Shown: piece by piece, positions 32,058 through 42,806 of the stretch
Numbering within the stretch: position 1 is the first letter of the stretch
Layout: each line of letters opens with the position of its first letter
From: Psychrobacter faecalis
GTDB taxonomy: Bacteria; Pseudomonadota; Gammaproteobacteria; Pseudomonadales; Moraxellaceae
Direction: 5' to 3'
NCBI RefSeq assembly: GCF_016107575.1
Contig: NZ_JABAST010000010.1
Coordinates: 1-64,000 of the forward strand
DNA: 64,000 bases
The notes under the pieces: generated by a model
The model's database searches: none
Told to the model about the DNA's origin: nothing
What the model saw: only the letters and a program-made list of their open reading frames with translations
Translations under genes and position numbers: made by a program

Positions 32058-33037
32058 CTGAACATGCCAAATGGGGCACACTTACTGACGATATCATCAA
32101 TGAATTGTGCGGTAATGATGATGCCCCAAAAACCACTCCTACCTTTTTAGACTATGCCAGGCTTTATCTAAAGCAAGCAGACGTCAGCAAAGCCACCTTG
32201 CGCGAATACGCAAAATCTCTTGATAGATACTGGATACCGCCCTGGTACCAACGTGAAATCCATACCATTACCGCAAAAGAGGTCCGCACATTGATAGCGG
32301 ACATTATTTGGTCTAGTGAAAAGACACGTAATAATAACCTAATCCCCTTACGCGGCGTTTTTGGCATTGCATTAGATGATAGCGTCATACATACCAACCC
32401 AGTCGATAAAATAAAGAACACTAAGCATCAAACACTACCGCCTGACCCGTTTAGCCGCGATGAAATGGAGCGCCTGCTTACCTGGTTGCATGACAAACAT
32501 GGTAAAGATGAAGCTGTATATTGGTTATATTTTGAATTGGCGTTTTGGACAGGTATGCGCACGGGTGAGCTGCTCGCGCTGACTTGGGATGATATCGATT
32601 GGGACGCGGGACTGATTAAAGTAAGCAAAGTCATGAGTGATGGGGAGCTGGTTAATCGCACCAAGACGGCTGAATATCGTGATGTCTTCTTTAATGCGCG
32701 CAGTGAAGATGCGCTGAAGCGATTAAAACGTATCAAATCACCAGTCAGTGATCGGCTGTTTATGTCGCCGCGATTCATTAATAGTGCTTGGCAAACAGAT
32801 AAGACGCCAAGACGAGCGCTTACCGCCGCGATGAAAGCGACTGGCATACGACATCGAGCTACTTACACGACACGACATACTTTTATAACAAACTGTTTAA
32901 CAGATGGATTGAATATTTACTTTGTGGCCAAACAAACGGGCCATAGCGTGAGAACGCTTGAGACTAGATATGCGCGCTGGATCGACGTGTCGAAAGCACG
33001 TAGTGAGATTGCTAAATTAGATACGGGGAGTAGGTGA
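31889..33037 (+). CDS. int: Phage integrase (tyrosine recombinase)
   Basis: This 382-residue recombinase has an N-terminal arm-binding domain (LPTGVTDRNGTIRIWWMW), a core-binding domain (about 84-180) and a catalytic domain with R224 (TGMRTGE), K259, R329 (YTTRHTF), H352 (TGHSVRTL) and nucleophile Y361 (ETRYARW). The first His of the HxxR box is Tyr, as in many phage integrases. The best start is TTG at 31889 with GGGG upstream. It ends 70 bp from the tRNA-Pro gene, its presumed target. Confidence 0.93.
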   Translation: MGKSASSKSLPTGVTDRNGTIRIWWMWHKKRHWQTLEKLPATERGYTAASVIRNRLAEHAKWGTLTDDIINELCGNDDAPKTTPTFLDYARLYLKQADVSKATLREYAKSLDRYWIPPWYQREIHTITAKEVRTLIADIIWSSEKTRNNNLIPLRGVFGIALDDSVIHTNPVDKIKNTKHQTLPPDPFSRDEMERLLTWLHDKHGKDEAVYWLYFELAFWTGMRTGELLALTWDDIDWDAGLIKVSKVMSDGELVNRTKTAEYRDVFFNARSEDALKRLKRIKSPVSDRLFMSPRFINSAWQTDKTPRRALTAAMKATGIRHRATYTTRHTFITNCLTDGLNIYFVAKQTGHSVRTLETRYARWIDVSKARSEIAKLDTGSR

Positions 33038-33066
33038 GAATCTGTGCCAAATTTGTGCCAAAAAAA

Positions 33067-33094
33067 TAACTCAACGACCTAAGCCGTTGAGTTA
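33067..33094. terminator. Terminator-like hairpin between integrase and tRNA-Pro
   Basis: A roughly 10-bp stem (TAACTCAACG / CGTTGAGTTA) with an 8-base loop. It lies 30 bp after the integrase stop and just downstream of the tRNA on minus, so it could end either transcript. Confidence 0.65.
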
Positions 33095-33106
33095 TATAGT
33101 ATTTCT

Positions 33107-33183
33107 TGGTCGGAACGGCAGGATTTGAACCTGCGACCACTACACCCCCAGTGTAGTGCGCTACCAGACTGCGCTACGCCCCG
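33107..33183 (-). tRNA. tRNA-Pro (anticodon GGG)
   Basis: A 77-nt tRNA folds with acceptor CGGGGCG / CGTTCCG, discriminator A and encoded CCA (33107-33109). The T loop is GGTTCAAATCC and the anticodon loop CTGGGGG sits on a CTACA/TGTAG stem, giving anticodon GGG. The phage integrase abuts its 3' end, so the 3' part is probably the attR core. Confidence 0.95.
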
Positions 33184-33297
33184 AATGACTGACTATTTTA
33201 CGCAAAATTATGCATATTGCAAGGGCTATTTATTTTAGCCAAAATCTACAATGGCATTTTACTTATCACAGTCAGTTGCATACATAGTTATTCAACC

Positions 33298-34824
33298 TTA
33301 ACCTAGTAATTCTTTTAGGATTTGGTTGACTTGTTGCGGGTTAGCACTGCCGCGGCTGGCTTTCATCACTTGCCCAACCAAACCGTTAAAGGCTTTTTCT
33401 TTACCGCCGCGATACTCATCGACCATCGCTTGGTTTTTGGCAATAACGTCTTCAACGATGGCTTTAATTGCGCCCGTATCGGTTTCTTGCTTAAGCCCTT
33501 TTTCTTCGATGATTTTATCAGCAGCGTCATCAGCATCGCCGCCTTCGCGCTCATAAAGCGCACTAAAGACTTTCTTCGCTAATTTACCCGATAAAGTGTC
33601 ATCTTTGATACGTGCCAGCATGCCAGCCAATTGCTTGGCGCTGATAGGCGAGTCGGCGATGTCTTTATCATCTTTGTTAAGGGCACCGAGTAGATCACCC
33701 ATGACCCAGTTAGCCGCCATTTTGGCGTCTTGTTGTCCGACCTCAGCGACGACATTTTCAAAATAATCGGCGAGCGGACGGCTACCGGTCAAGATACGAG
33801 CGTCGTATTCTGATAGTCCAAGCGCTTCTTCAAAGCGTGCACGGCGAGCAACAGGTAGTTCAGGCATCGCAGCCTTGATGGCATCGACCGTATGCTGCTC
33901 GATACGTACGGGCAGTAAGTCAGGGTCAGGGAAGTAGCGATAGTCGTTGGCGTCTTCTTTGGTACGCATGGTACGGGTTTCATCGCGCTCAGGGTCGTAT
34001 AGCATCGTCGCTTGGATGACTTTACCGCCGTCCTCGATGATGTCGATTTGACGCTCGATTTCACGATTGATGGCGCGTTCGATAAAGCGGAATGAGTTGA
34101 GGTTTTTCAACTCCGTACGTGTTCCCAAATCTGCGCCCGGTTTACGCACAGAGACGTTACAGTCGCAGCGGAATGAGCCTTCTGCCATAATCGCATCTGA
34201 GATACCAAGCCATGTGACCAGCTGGTGAATGGCTTTGATATAAGCAATCGCTTCGGCAGCTGAGCGCATATCAGGCTCAGAGACGATTTCGATAAGTGGC
34301 GTACCTGCGCGGTTAAGGTCAACGCCTGTCATACCATCGACGGCATCGTGTACGGATTTACCCGCATCTTCTTCTAGGTGCGCGCGGGTGATACCCATAC
34401 GTTTTGGGTATTCGTTTTTCTCGCCTTCATTGACCACCACATCGATGTAACCTTTGCCAACGATAGGATTGGCCATTTGGGTGATTTGATAGCCTTTTGG
34501 CAAATCTGGATAGAAGTAGTTTTTGCGGTCAAAGGTATTAAATAACCCCAGCTCAGCATTGACACCGATACCAAACTTTAAGGCACGATCGACCACGCCC
34601 GTATTCAATACAGGCAATACGCCAGGCAGCCCTAAATCAACGATACTGGCTTGGGTATTTGGCTCATGACCAAAGTCAGTCGGCGCGCTGGAAAATATTT
34701 TACTTTCAGTATTAAGTTGGCAATGGATCTCAATCCCGATGACCACTTCATAGCCATCAACGAACAGCTCTTTGCGGACGATTTCTTGCTGAGCGGCATT
34801 ATCAGTAGTAGTTGCTGTGTTCAT
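33298..34824 (-). CDS. gatB: Asp-tRNA(Asn)/Glu-tRNA(Gln) amidotransferase subunit B
   Basis: This 508-residue GatB uses ammonia from GatA to amidate Glu-tRNA(Gln) and/or Asp-tRNA(Asn). Visible features are [11 protein letters not shown], the cradle domain with [34 protein letters not shown], and the C-terminal YqeY-like tail ([20 protein letters not shown]). Starts in the gatA stop codon with GAAGGAG upstream. Confidence 0.97.
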   Translation of the reverse strand: MNTATTTDNAAQQEIVRKELFVDGYEVVIGIEIHCQLNTESKIFSSAPTDFGHEPNTQASIVDLGLPGVLPVLNTGVVDRALKFGIGVNAELGLFNTFDRKNYFYPDLPKGYQITQMANPIVGKGYIDVVVNEGEKNEYPKRMGITRAHLEEDAGKSVHDAVDGMTGVDLNRAGTPLIEIVSEPDMRSAAEAIAYIKAIHQLVTWLGISDAIMAEGSFRCDCNVSVRKPGADLGTRTELKNLNSFRFIERAINREIERQIDIIEDGGKVIQATMLYDPERDETRTMRTKEDANDYRYFPDPDLLPVRIEQHTVDAIKAAMPELPVARRARFEEALGLSEYDARILTGSRPLADYFENVVAEVGQQDAKMAANWVMGDLLGALNKDDKDIADSPISAKQLAGMLARIKDDTLSGKLAKKVFSALYEREGGDADDAADKIIEEKGLKQETDTGAIKAIVEDVIAKNQAMVDEYRGGKEKAFNGLVGQVMKASRGSANPQQVNQILKELLG

Positions 34825-36326
34825 TATACCGTCTCCTTCGCGATGGTAGAGTGTTGTAAATGGTGGCCGGTATGCTGCTGAAATAAATGCGCGGTAGAGA
34901 GCAGTTTGCTTTCTTGCCAGTACTGACCAATCAATTGCAGCCCAATTGGTAAGCCGTTTGAGGTTAAACCAACCGGCTGACTAAGGGCAGGTAAACCCGC
35001 TAAGTTAACACCGATGGTATATACGTCACCCAAATACATGGTTGCAGGATCAAGGTCTTCAGCAAGTTTATAAGCTGCTGTTGGCGCGGTAGGACTGGCG
35101 ATGACATCACAATTGTTAAAGGCGTCTTCAAAATCTTGCACGATAAGGCGGCGTACTTTTTGAGCTTTAGTGTAATAGGCATCAAAGTAACCCGCGGATA
35201 GCGCATAAGTACCGGTCAAAATACGACGTTGTACTTCAGGGCCAAAGCCTTCTGAGCGTGAGCGCGTATATAAGTCAAGCAGGTCAGTTGGATTCTCACA
35301 GCGATAGCCAAAACGCACGCCATCGAAACGCGATAAGTTCGATGATGCTTCAGCAGGGGCGAGCATATAATAAGTCGCAAGGGTAATTTCAGGGTCAGTG
35401 ATGTTGACTTCTACAATCTTCGCACCAAGCGCTTCGTATTGCTTTAGCGCTGCCCGTACGGCTTGCTCGACTTCGGTATCTAGACCTTTGGTAAAGTACT
35501 CTTTTGCCACGCCAATACGTAAGCCTTCTAATGGCTTGGCGGTGTCGCCAGCAGTTGTGACTGCATTGTTTAAGTCTTGCACGTAATCTGGTATATCATG
35601 CTTGATAGAAGTGGCGTCGCGCGGGTCATGACCAATCATCGGTTGTAGCAGATACGCACAGTCCATAGCACTGCGGCCCATGCTACCCGCTTGGTCAAGG
35701 CTTGACGCATAAGCAATCATACCAAAGCGCGAGATACGACCATAAGTTGGTTTGATACCGGTTAAACCACAAAATGAAGCAGGCTGACGGATAGAACCAC
35801 CAGTATCGCTGGCAGTAGCAACCGGAACAAACCCTGCGGCAACGGCAGCGGCACTACCACCTGATGAGCCACCTGGGACGCGCTCAAGATTCCAAGGATT
35901 GTGTACCGCGCCATAATGCGAGCTCTCATTATCCGAGCCCATCGCAAACTCATCCATATTGAGCTTACCAAGGCTAATCATGCCGGCTTTATTGATATTG
36001 GTGACGACAGTGGCATCATAAGGTGACACAAAGTTATGCAGCATTTTTGAGCCACAAGTCGTTAAGACACCTTGGGTACAAAAGATATCTTTATGCGCCA
36101 TCGGCACACCAAGCAGGGGACGCTTGTCACCTTGGGCACGCATCTCATCAGCGGCTTGTGCTTGCGCGCGCGCGGTTTCGGAGGTGTGGGTGATAAAGCT
36201 GTTGATCTTACTGTCGAGCGCGTCGATACGCTTGATATAGTGCTCAGTTAATTCTGCACTGCTAAATTGCTTGTCTTGCAAGCCCGTAATCAGCTGCTGG
36301 GTACTTAAAAGGTGAAGTTCAGACAT
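34824..36326 (-). CDS. gatA: Asp-tRNA(Asn)/Glu-tRNA(Gln) amidotransferase subunit A
   Basis: This 500-residue amidase hydrolyses glutamine to feed ammonia to GatB. The Ser-cisSer-Lys triad is visible: Lys in VPMAHKDIF, Ser in [12 protein letters not shown] and the nucleophile Ser in [14 protein letters not shown]. It lies between gatC and gatB with one-base overlap to gatB. Confidence 0.97.
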   Translation of the reverse strand: MSELHLLSTQQLITGLQDKQFSSAELTEHYIKRIDALDSKINSFITHTSETARAQAQAADEMRAQGDKRPLLGVPMAHKDIFCTQGVLTTCGSKMLHNFVSPYDATVVTNINKAGMISLGKLNMDEFAMGSDNESSHYGAVHNPWNLERVPGGSSGGSAAAVAAGFVPVATASDTGGSIRQPASFCGLTGIKPTYGRISRFGMIAYASSLDQAGSMGRSAMDCAYLLQPMIGHDPRDATSIKHDIPDYVQDLNNAVTTAGDTAKPLEGLRIGVAKEYFTKGLDTEVEQAVRAALKQYEALGAKIVEVNITDPEITLATYYMLAPAEASSNLSRFDGVRFGYRCENPTDLLDLYTRSRSEGFGPEVQRRILTGTYALSAGYFDAYYTKAQKVRRLIVQDFEDAFNNCDVIASPTAPTAAYKLAEDLDPATMYLGDVYTIGVNLAGLPALSQPVGLTSNGLPIGLQLIGQYWQESKLLSTAHLFQQHTGHHLQHSTIAKETV

Positions 36327-36394
36327 AAGGTGTCGTCCGTCAAAATGTGAATAACATTAAATAAAGTGAAATACGGTAAAAATTATTGGGGCAA

Positions 36395-36709
36395 TTATTC
36401 AATCACTTGTGGCACAAGGTATAAACCTGCTTCTACGGCAGGCGCGACCGATTGATTGCGCTCGCGATTGATATCGTGTTTGGCGACATCGGCGCGCAAA
36501 TCTTGGCAAACTTCATGAATGTTTGATAAAGGTTTGATACCAGTGGTGTCGACACTGCCAAGCGTTTGCATCAATTTTAATACGTCGCTGATGTCGTCGG
36601 CGTAGCTGCTGGCGGTGTCTTCATCAACACCGAGGCGTGCAAGGCGGGCAACTTCTAAGATTTCTTTGCGGCTGACATTGCTTTCAGCGGCGAGGGTTTG
36701 CTGTGACAT
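36395..36709 (-). CDS. gatC: Asp-tRNA(Asn)/Glu-tRNA(Gln) amidotransferase subunit C
   Basis: This 104-residue GatC stabilises the GatA-GatB interface. Family features are VARLARLGVDEDTASSYADDISDVLKLMQTLGSVDTTGI and a VPQVIE C-terminus. GGAG precedes the ATG. It is first in the gatCAB operon. Confidence 0.95.
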   Translation of the reverse strand: MSQQTLAAESNVSRKEILEVARLARLGVDEDTASSYADDISDVLKLMQTLGSVDTTGIKPLSNIHEVCQDLRADVAKHDINRERNQSVAPAVEAGLYLVPQVIE

Positions 36710-37407
36710 AGTTTCTCCAGTGAAGGATAGTTTTTATTAGAGTAGGGATAAAAATAGGTAATGACTAATAACTGAATAAAGTAATAATGTTTAAAATACA
36801 CGCAAATAAACAATCTACCTGAGTATTTTATAAAGAGTGCCTTTATTATAAAGCATCTCACCGAAGATTACAGAGCAGGGCATCGATTGCTGCTGTATCT
36901 TTACTAACTTTGTTCAAATAAAGAGCATTACAAAATTGACCCAATAGTTATGGATTGATTGTCAATTGCTCAGCATTGCGTTCAGAAATACGTTACAGTA
37001 TGCAGCCACTGCTCAGCGAAACGTTAAGTAAATGCCTTTAAATGCTTTAGCAAGACCCGCCGCAGCAATAATACTTGGTGATCGCGCCTTGTTAGTGTTT
37101 GAATTAAATGATGTTTCATTAAATGCCATGCTCTGCTCTGTCATTTCAAACTTTGTAACATCTTTTCGCGTTTAATGGCAAAATCCTAGCGTACTGATGC
37201 AAATTTCTGTGTTTTTTTTGAGCTAAATCGGTATAATTTAGCTCAGTTTTTTCATTTCATCATTATTGCTTCGGTTTGACTTGCTGCGATGATAAACTCG
37301 CGCCATCGGTCACGTCTTACGACGACCTGCTCAACACTGACGAGTAACCCTCAGTCAATTTCGTTCGCCTCATTCGCCTCATTTGTAATACGCTGGATAT
37401 ATTAGCC
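36710..37407. other. Divergent intergenic region gatC-mreB
   Basis: About 700 bases between divergent genes must carry the gatC promoter (minus, around 36720-36800) and mreB promoter (plus). No convincing ORF or known RNA family is seen. A terminator-like hairpin (37220-37252, plus) lies about 155 bases before mreB. Confidence 0.6.
37220..37252 (+). terminator. Orphan terminator-like hairpin upstream of mreB
   Basis: Perfect 9-bp stem GAGCTAAAT / ATTTAGCTC with a 7-base loop, followed by AG and TTTTTT on plus. No gene on plus lies upstream of it back to the tRNA region, so it may end a small RNA or attenuate an mreB leader. TATAAT occurs within it (37232-37237). Confidence 0.6.
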
Positions 37408-38436
37408 ATGAACCCGTTTGGATTTTTATCAAATAATATCGCAATCGACCTCGGTACTGCGAACACCCTTATCTTTATTCCTGGTAAAGGGGTGGTGCTC
37501 GACGAGCCTACAGTGGTCGCGCTACGTAGTAATCGTACCCAAAACCCTACCGTCGCCGCCGTTGGTATTGATGCCAAACAGATGCTAGGTCGTACGCCTG
37601 CCAACATCACGGCTATTCGCCCATTAAAAGATGGCGTGATTGCAGACTTTGAAGTGACACAAAAAATGCTCAAGCATTTTATCACTAAAGTAAAAGCCAA
37701 GCGTTTTATGGCACAGCCCAACGTGGTGGTTTGTGTGCCATGCAAATCGACGTTGGTTGAGCGTAAAGCGATTCGTGAAGCGGTTTCGTCGGCTGGCGCG
37801 AGCAAAGTATTGTTGCTAGAAGAACCTATGGCCGCCGCAATCGGTGCGGGTATGCCCGTGCATGAAGCCAGTGGTTCAATGGTCGTTGATATCGGTGGTG
37901 GCACGACTGAGATTGCTGTTATCGCGCTGTCAGGCTGCGTCTATGCCGAGTCGATTCGTATCGGCGGCGATATGTTTGATGAAGCGATTATTACTCATGT
38001 GCGCCGTACGCATGGCTGCGTGATTGGTGAAACCACCGCTGAGCGTATCAAGCAAGAGGTGGGTTCGGCATTAAATGAAGACAGCCAGTTAGAAGTTGAA
38101 GTTCGCGGTCGCAGCATGGCAGAAGGCGTACCAAAGACCTTTACGGTCAATTCAGAAGAAGTACAAAAAGCCCTCAGCGACCCATTAAGCGGTATCGTCA
38201 GCGCGGTAAAAGCAGCACTTGAACAGACGCCACCTGAGTTGTCATCAGACATCGCTGAGCGTGGTATTGTCTTAACTGGCGGCGGCGCATTGCTGCGTGA
38301 TTTAGACAAGCTTATCTCTAAAGAAACCGGTCTGCCTGTGACGGTCGCTGAAGAGCCATTGACTTGTGTCAGCCGTGGCGGCGGTATTGCGCTTGATTTT
38401 ATCAACAACAAAAGCCTAAATATGATTTTTGTTTAA
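37408..38436 (+). CDS. mreB: Rod-shape-determining actin homologue MreB
   Basis: This 342-residue actin-fold ATPase forms membrane-bound filaments that direct cell-wall elongation. Features: [13 protein letters not shown] (phosphate 1), [13 protein letters not shown] (phosphate 2), and the adenosine region LTGGGALL. Full family length. First of mreBCD. Confidence 0.97.
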   Translation: MNPFGFLSNNIAIDLGTANTLIFIPGKGVVLDEPTVVALRSNRTQNPTVAAVGIDAKQMLGRTPANITAIRPLKDGVIADFEVTQKMLKHFITKVKAKRFMAQPNVVVCVPCKSTLVERKAIREAVSSAGASKVLLLEEPMAAAIGAGMPVHEASGSMVVDIGGGTTEIAVIALSGCVYAESIRIGGDMFDEAIITHVRRTHGCVIGETTAERIKQEVGSALNEDSQLEVEVRGRSMAEGVPKTFTVNSEEVQKALSDPLSGIVSAVKAALEQTPPELSSDIAERGIVLTGGGALLRDLDKLISKETGLPVTVAEEPLTCVSRGGGIALDFINNKSLNMIFV

Positions 38437-38679
38437 ATTGTGAATATTAAAGCGCTATAAAAATTGTTTGATTCTATTTGTTTTTTCCTATTAAAGGTAG
38501 CCAATAAGGTTGCCTTTAATGACATTTAGCCATACCAAAATGCAATAGAAGTACGATAAGTCACGCGTGGTTATTAACGTATCGACATTATTTTGAACTG
38601 ACGCTATATGCTGATATTTGCTGCTGTTATGGCGAGTCGCAACTATTGCTCACATTAAAACCTCTAGATTAGACCAATT

Positions 38680-39540
38680 ATGATTCCAAGTATTTTTGCT
38701 CGTCAGCCGCTCGCGCTTCGTAAGACTGCTATCGTATTGATAGTGGCGCTGGTATTGATGTGGTTTGATAGCAAAAATCCAGAATGGTTTAAGCCGATGC
38801 GCTCGACTACCCATGCCGCCATGCAGCCTATTTATGAGCTGTCGTTATTACCGAGTTATGCAAAACACTGGTCGAGCGGTAGCTTGCAGTCGAAAGAGGC
38901 GCTACGCCGCGAAAACATGCAGCTAAAGTCGCAACTCATCCATGCCCAAGCCAAGCTGCAGCAGCAGGATTATATCTTGGCACAAAACGCGCGCTTGCAA
39001 GGTATCTTATCGACCACACGCCCTGAGCAATTTGATTTAAATCTCGCGCAAGTGATCGGCACTGATACCAATCTTCTCAGACAAATCGTGGTGCTCAATA
39101 AAGGCGAACAAGATGGCGTGCAAGTCGGTCAAACGGTCATCGATGAAGTGGGTATTTTAGGTCAGATTATTAATGTCTATCCTAATACCAGTCGCTTATT
39201 GCTAATTACCGATGAGCAGCAATCGGTTGCTGTGACCGTCAAACGCACCGGACAGCGCGCTATCGTCACGGGCGAGGGCATACCGACCTCATTACGTCTC
39301 AACTACGTCTTTAAGACCTCAGATGTGCGCGTCGGTGATGAGCTGGTGTCTTCAGGCTTGGGCGGACGTATTCCGGCGGGCTATCGCGTTGGTCGTATCG
39401 CCCATGTCGAAGACACGCAAGAGGATAACTTTAGAAGTATTGAAGTTACGCCGGCAGCAAATTTTATTGATAACGCTTATGTGTTGGTGCTGCAAGATAA
39501 ACTGGTTAATAGAAGAAATGCCGGTATTAAAGAAAACTAA
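38680..39540 (+). CDS. mreC: Rod-shape-determining protein MreC
   Basis: This 286-residue protein has one N-terminal transmembrane helix (AIVLIVALVLMWF), a coiled coil (about 65-105) and a periplasmic double beta-barrel (QDGVQVGQTVIDEVGILGQI, DELVSSGLGGRIPAGYRVG). It links MreB to the elongasome. It is shorter at the C-terminus than the 367-residue E. coli protein. Confidence 0.95.
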   Translation: MIPSIFARQPLALRKTAIVLIVALVLMWFDSKNPEWFKPMRSTTHAAMQPIYELSLLPSYAKHWSSGSLQSKEALRRENMQLKSQLIHAQAKLQQQDYILAQNARLQGILSTTRPEQFDLNLAQVIGTDTNLLRQIVVLNKGEQDGVQVGQTVIDEVGILGQIINVYPNTSRLLLITDEQQSVAVTVKRTGQRAIVTGEGIPTSLRLNYVFKTSDVRVGDELVSSGLGGRIPAGYRVGRIAHVEDTQEDNFRSIEVTPAANFIDNAYVLVLQDKLVNRRNAGIKEN

Positions 39541-39742
39541 GGGCTTGTCAGCTTACTCATAAGCCCGCATTGCGTGTCCTCATTGATACCCTAGACATTT
39601 GCACAGACATTTATATAGACGTCTAGATAGACAGATAAGATAAATAGTATTCAGAATTGTTTGGTCAACTAGCGCTGCTACTTTTTTCAATATTAACTGA
39701 ACGATTAAATAGCTGCTAAACTCTCGCTAAAGGTAAGTATTC

Positions 39743-40228
39743 ATGGCATACGCGGATTTTGATGATGCAACTGGGGTACTCCCAGCCTTGATTATACTGA
39801 GTTTTATTATTGCCTCATCGCTGAGCGTCTATCCTTTAAGCCCAAGTATGGCTGCACTGCGTCCGATGGTGATGGTGATGGTGCTGATTTTTTGGTTACT
39901 GTTTCAGCCGCGCTACGTCGGGATTTTTAGCGCCTTTGCTATTGGCATTATCGCCGATTTATTAATGGATACCCACCTAGGTCAGCAAGCCTTCGCCGCC
40001 GTTATGGTCGCCATGGTCATAAAAATTACCAGTATCTATATCAGACAGCTTAATACCATTAGCGCTTGGCTTATTGCAAGCCTAGGATTGGTTGTTTTCC
40101 AAGTCAGCTTATGGATATTGCAGCTGTTTATCCAAAATACCTTTGTTGCCCAATCTGCTCTATCGTTATTCATGAGTATCATCAGCTGGCCATTGGTGCT
40201 ATTGGCCTTACGGAGATTTGCCCGCTAG
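39743..40228 (+). CDS. mreD: Rod-shape-determining protein MreD
   Basis: This 161-residue inner-membrane protein has about five transmembrane helices, with GIFSAFAIGIIADLLMDTHLGQQAF as the family signature region. It completes the MreBCD complex. AAAGG precedes the start. Confidence 0.93.
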   Translation: MAYADFDDATGVLPALIILSFIIASSLSVYPLSPSMAALRPMVMVMVLIFWLLFQPRYVGIFSAFAIGIIADLLMDTHLGQQAFAAVMVAMVIKITSIYIRQLNTISAWLIASLGLVVFQVSLWILQLFIQNTFVAQSALSLFMSIISWPLVLLALRRFAR

Positions 40229-40300
40229 CTTTTTTGCTTACTCGGTCTATATTATCAATTTTCCTGCAAAACCATAATTTTATAAAATAAGAGTATCACG

Positions 40301-40987
40301 ATGAACCTCATTTTAGCGTCTGGCTCACCGCGTCGTCATGAGCTACTAACCAGAGCGCAACTAAACTTTACGGTCATGAGCGTCGATATTGATGAAACGC
40401 CGCATGTGAATGAATCTCCTAAAGATTACATTGAACGTATGGTTGCTAGCAAAGCAGAAGCGGCGCTAGAGCAATTGAATAAAGAACTAAATAAAAAGCT
40501 AAACGACAGTCAAACTGATCTATCTGTATTTCTAATTATTTTAACCGCTGATACCATTGGCGTCTTAGCCGATGGTAAAACGGTATTGGTCAAGCCCGAC
40601 AGCCGAGCAGACGCTTATCGTATGTGGCAGCAGATGTCCGATAATACTCACCAAGTATGGACAGCGGTGCAAGCAACTCAAGTATTGTTATCTGCTAAGT
40701 CTTCAAGCTCTCCAACCTCCGGCAGAGCATTTCAAATCGTGAATCAACAACAAATTACTGAGCGCACCGATGTCACCTTTATTCCTTTAACCGAAGAGAT
40801 GATGGAAAACTATTGGGACAGCGGCGAGCCTGCTGATAAAGCTGGTGGCTACGGTATTCAGGGTTTGGGCGCCGCCTGGGTAAGCCGCATTAATGGCAGC
40901 TATACCAATGTGGTTGGTTTACCGCTGGCACAAACCGTGGCGTTGATTAAAAATATCACGGCTATCAGCGCCAACGATAGAGCCTAA
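40301..40987 (+). CDS. maf: Maf-like nucleoside triphosphate pyrophosphatase
   Basis: This 228-residue protein has Maf motifs ASGSPRRHELL (7-17), ADTIGVL with the catalytic Asp, and GGYGIQGLGAAW. Maf proteins hydrolyse non-canonical or specific NTPs (dTTP/UTP for YhdE-type). Two short inserts (near residues 60-75 and 128-140) make it longer than the roughly 197-residue E. coli protein. Confidence 0.93.
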   Translation: MNLILASGSPRRHELLTRAQLNFTVMSVDIDETPHVNESPKDYIERMVASKAEAALEQLNKELNKKLNDSQTDLSVFLIILTADTIGVLADGKTVLVKPDSRADAYRMWQQMSDNTHQVWTAVQATQVLLSAKSSSSPTSGRAFQIVNQQQITERTDVTFIPLTEEMMENYWDSGEPADKAGGYGIQGLGAAWVSRINGSYTNVVGLPLAQTVALIKNITAISANDRA

Positions 40988-41213
40988 GCATTGAGCAAAT
41001 AAGCTGAGTAAACAGGTAGGTGAGAGTAGCGCGTATTTGATGTAGGATAATTAAATGGTTGGTCTTACATGAGATGGCAAATGGCTATCACTCAATTATC
41101 TGCACATAATGACACGCTAGGATAATGGGCAAACCCAAGGTGCATTTGGTACACTGTGAGGCTACCAAACGATGAACGCTTCACAAGAAAGCTGAGTGCT
41201 AAGAGAAAATATT

Positions 41214-42806
41214 ATGTCCGAAGAGCTGCTGATTAATATTAGTCCCATGGAATCGCGCGTCGCCGTGTTAGATAACGGGGTGTTGGGCGAGATTTATATC
41301 GAGCGTCATCATAAACTGGGCTTGGTCGGCAATATTTATTTGGGCACGGTAGTACGCGTGCTTCCGGGTATGCAGGCAGCTTTTGTCGACATCGGCCAGT
41401 CACGCACAGCGTTTTTACATGTCAATGACATGCAGCGCGAACCGCGTCCTGTTAGCGAGAGCAAAAATAAGACCTCAGAAAACACCAATAACCAACGTCC
41501 TGTTATCGAAGCTACCGCTGATGATTTGGCGGTCACGCCGCCTGTGGTCAGTGCGCACAGCACCGAGGTTGTAGCCGTTACAAAATCTCTTATCCAGCAT
41601 CGACTGCACGAAGGCCAACGTATCTTAGTACAAGTGACCAAAGACCAGCTTGGTAGCAAGGGCGCGCGTTTAACTACCAATATATCGCTACCATCACGTT
41701 ACTTGGTCTATCTGCCATCGAGTGACCATATCGGTATCTCGCAGCGTATTGATGGCGAAGAAGAACGTACTCGTCTCAAAACTGAACTGGCGAGCCTGAT
41801 GCAAACGGTCAATCTACAAGGTGGGCTGATTGCGCGCACCGCTGCTGAGCGCGTGCCAGTCGATAAACTCGAAGAAGATATCTACTATCTATTGCAGCTC
41901 TGGCGCACCATTTGTGCCCGTCGCCAAGAAACAAAACCAAATCAAAGCTCTGAGCTTATTTATCAAGAATTATCACTGCCGCTGCGCTCCATTCGTGACT
42001 TGGTGCATGCCGATACCGAAAAAGTGGTGATTGATAACGCGCAAATCTACGAGCAAGTCCGTTATTTTGCTAAAGAGTTTGTGCCTTTCGTCTACGACCG
42101 TATTGTGCATTATACCGCCGAGCCTTCCTTGTTTGATGTCCACCGTGTCGAGGATGATTTGCGTGATGCCCTAAAACGTCGTGTCGATTTAAAGTCTGGC
42201 GGTTATCTGATTATCGATCAAACCGAAGCCATGACCACCATCGATGTCAATACTGGCTCTTTTGTCGGTGGGCGCTCGTTAGAAGATACCGTTTATAAAA
42301 CCAATTTAGAGGCCACCCACGCTATTGCACGGCAATTACGCCTAAGAAACCTTGGCGGCATTATTATCTTAGATTTTATTGATATGCTTGAGCAGCAGCA
42401 TAAAGACGATATTTTAGAGAGCCTGCAAGCGCAGCTAGCGCAAGACTACGCCAAAACCAAAATTACCCAAGTCAGTGAGCTTGGGCTGGTTGAAATGACG
42501 CGTAAACGTACCCGTGAGTCGCTTGGACAGCAGCTATGTGAACCTTGCTCAACCTGTCAGGGTCGCGGCTTTGTTAAAACGGCCGAAACCGTTTGCTTTG
42601 AGATATTTCGCGAGATTATGCGCTGTGCGCGAACTTATAACTCGCCCAAGAAATTCACTGTGGTTGCCCATGCTGCCGTCATTGACTTACTATTGACCAC
42701 CGAATCAGACACCGTCGCAGATTTAGAGTATCTATTAGGTAGAGTGATTACCTTTGAGGTCGAAAATCTCTATACCCAAGAGCAATATGACATCGTTTTA
42801 GATTAA
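41214..42806 (+). CDS. rng: Ribonuclease G
   Basis: This 530-residue endoribonuclease of the RNase E/G family matures 16S rRNA 5' ends. It has an S1 domain (interrupted by a roughly 55-residue Ser/Thr/Asn-rich insert), the catalytic DVNTGSF and IILDFIDM aspartates and the zinc-link CSTCQGRGF. There is no RNase E-type C-terminal scaffold. I chose the ATG at 41214 (MSEELLINISP). Confidence 0.96.
   Translation: MSEELLINISPMESRVAVLDNGVLGEIYIERHHKLGLVGNIYLGTVVRVLPGMQAAFVDIGQSRTAFLHVNDMQREPRPVSESKNKTSENTNNQRPVIEATADDLAVTPPVVSAHSTEVVAVTKSLIQHRLHEGQRILVQVTKDQLGSKGARLTTNISLPSRYLVYLPSSDHIGISQRIDGEEERTRLKTELASLMQTVNLQGGLIARTAAERVPVDKLEEDIYYLLQLWRTICARRQETKPNQSSELIYQELSLPLRSIRDLVHADTEKVVIDNAQIYEQVRYFAKEFVPFVYDRIVHYTAEPSLFDVHRVEDDLRDALKRRVDLKSGGYLIIDQTEAMTTIDVNTGSFVGGRSLEDTVYKTNLEATHAIARQLRLRNLGGIIILDFIDMLEQQHKDDILESLQAQLAQDYAKTKITQVSELGLVEMTRKRTRESLGQQLCEPCSTCQGRGFVKTAETVCFEIFREIMRCARTYNSPKKFTVVAHAAVIDLLLTTESDTVADLEYLLGRVITFEVENLYTQEQYDIVLD

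Larger units (their letters stand above)
1..33107. mobile_element. Lambda/HK97-like prophage (right part), integrated at tRNA-Pro
   Basis: A continuous block of phage genes runs from a tail-tip gene cut by the left edge to a tyrosine integrase that ends 70 bp from the 3' end of a tRNA-Pro gene. It holds regulation, replication, packaging, head, tail and DGR modules in usual temperate siphophage order. Late genes are on minus; repressor, early genes and integrase are on plus. Structural genes look intact, so the element may be functional. Lysis genes and the left attachment site must lie beyond position 1. The exact right boundary inside the tRNA is inferred. Confidence 0.95.

Noticed and set aside
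37317-37904. Minus-strand frame of 195 codons over mreB
   Set aside because: Antisense to a clear MreB and without family features.
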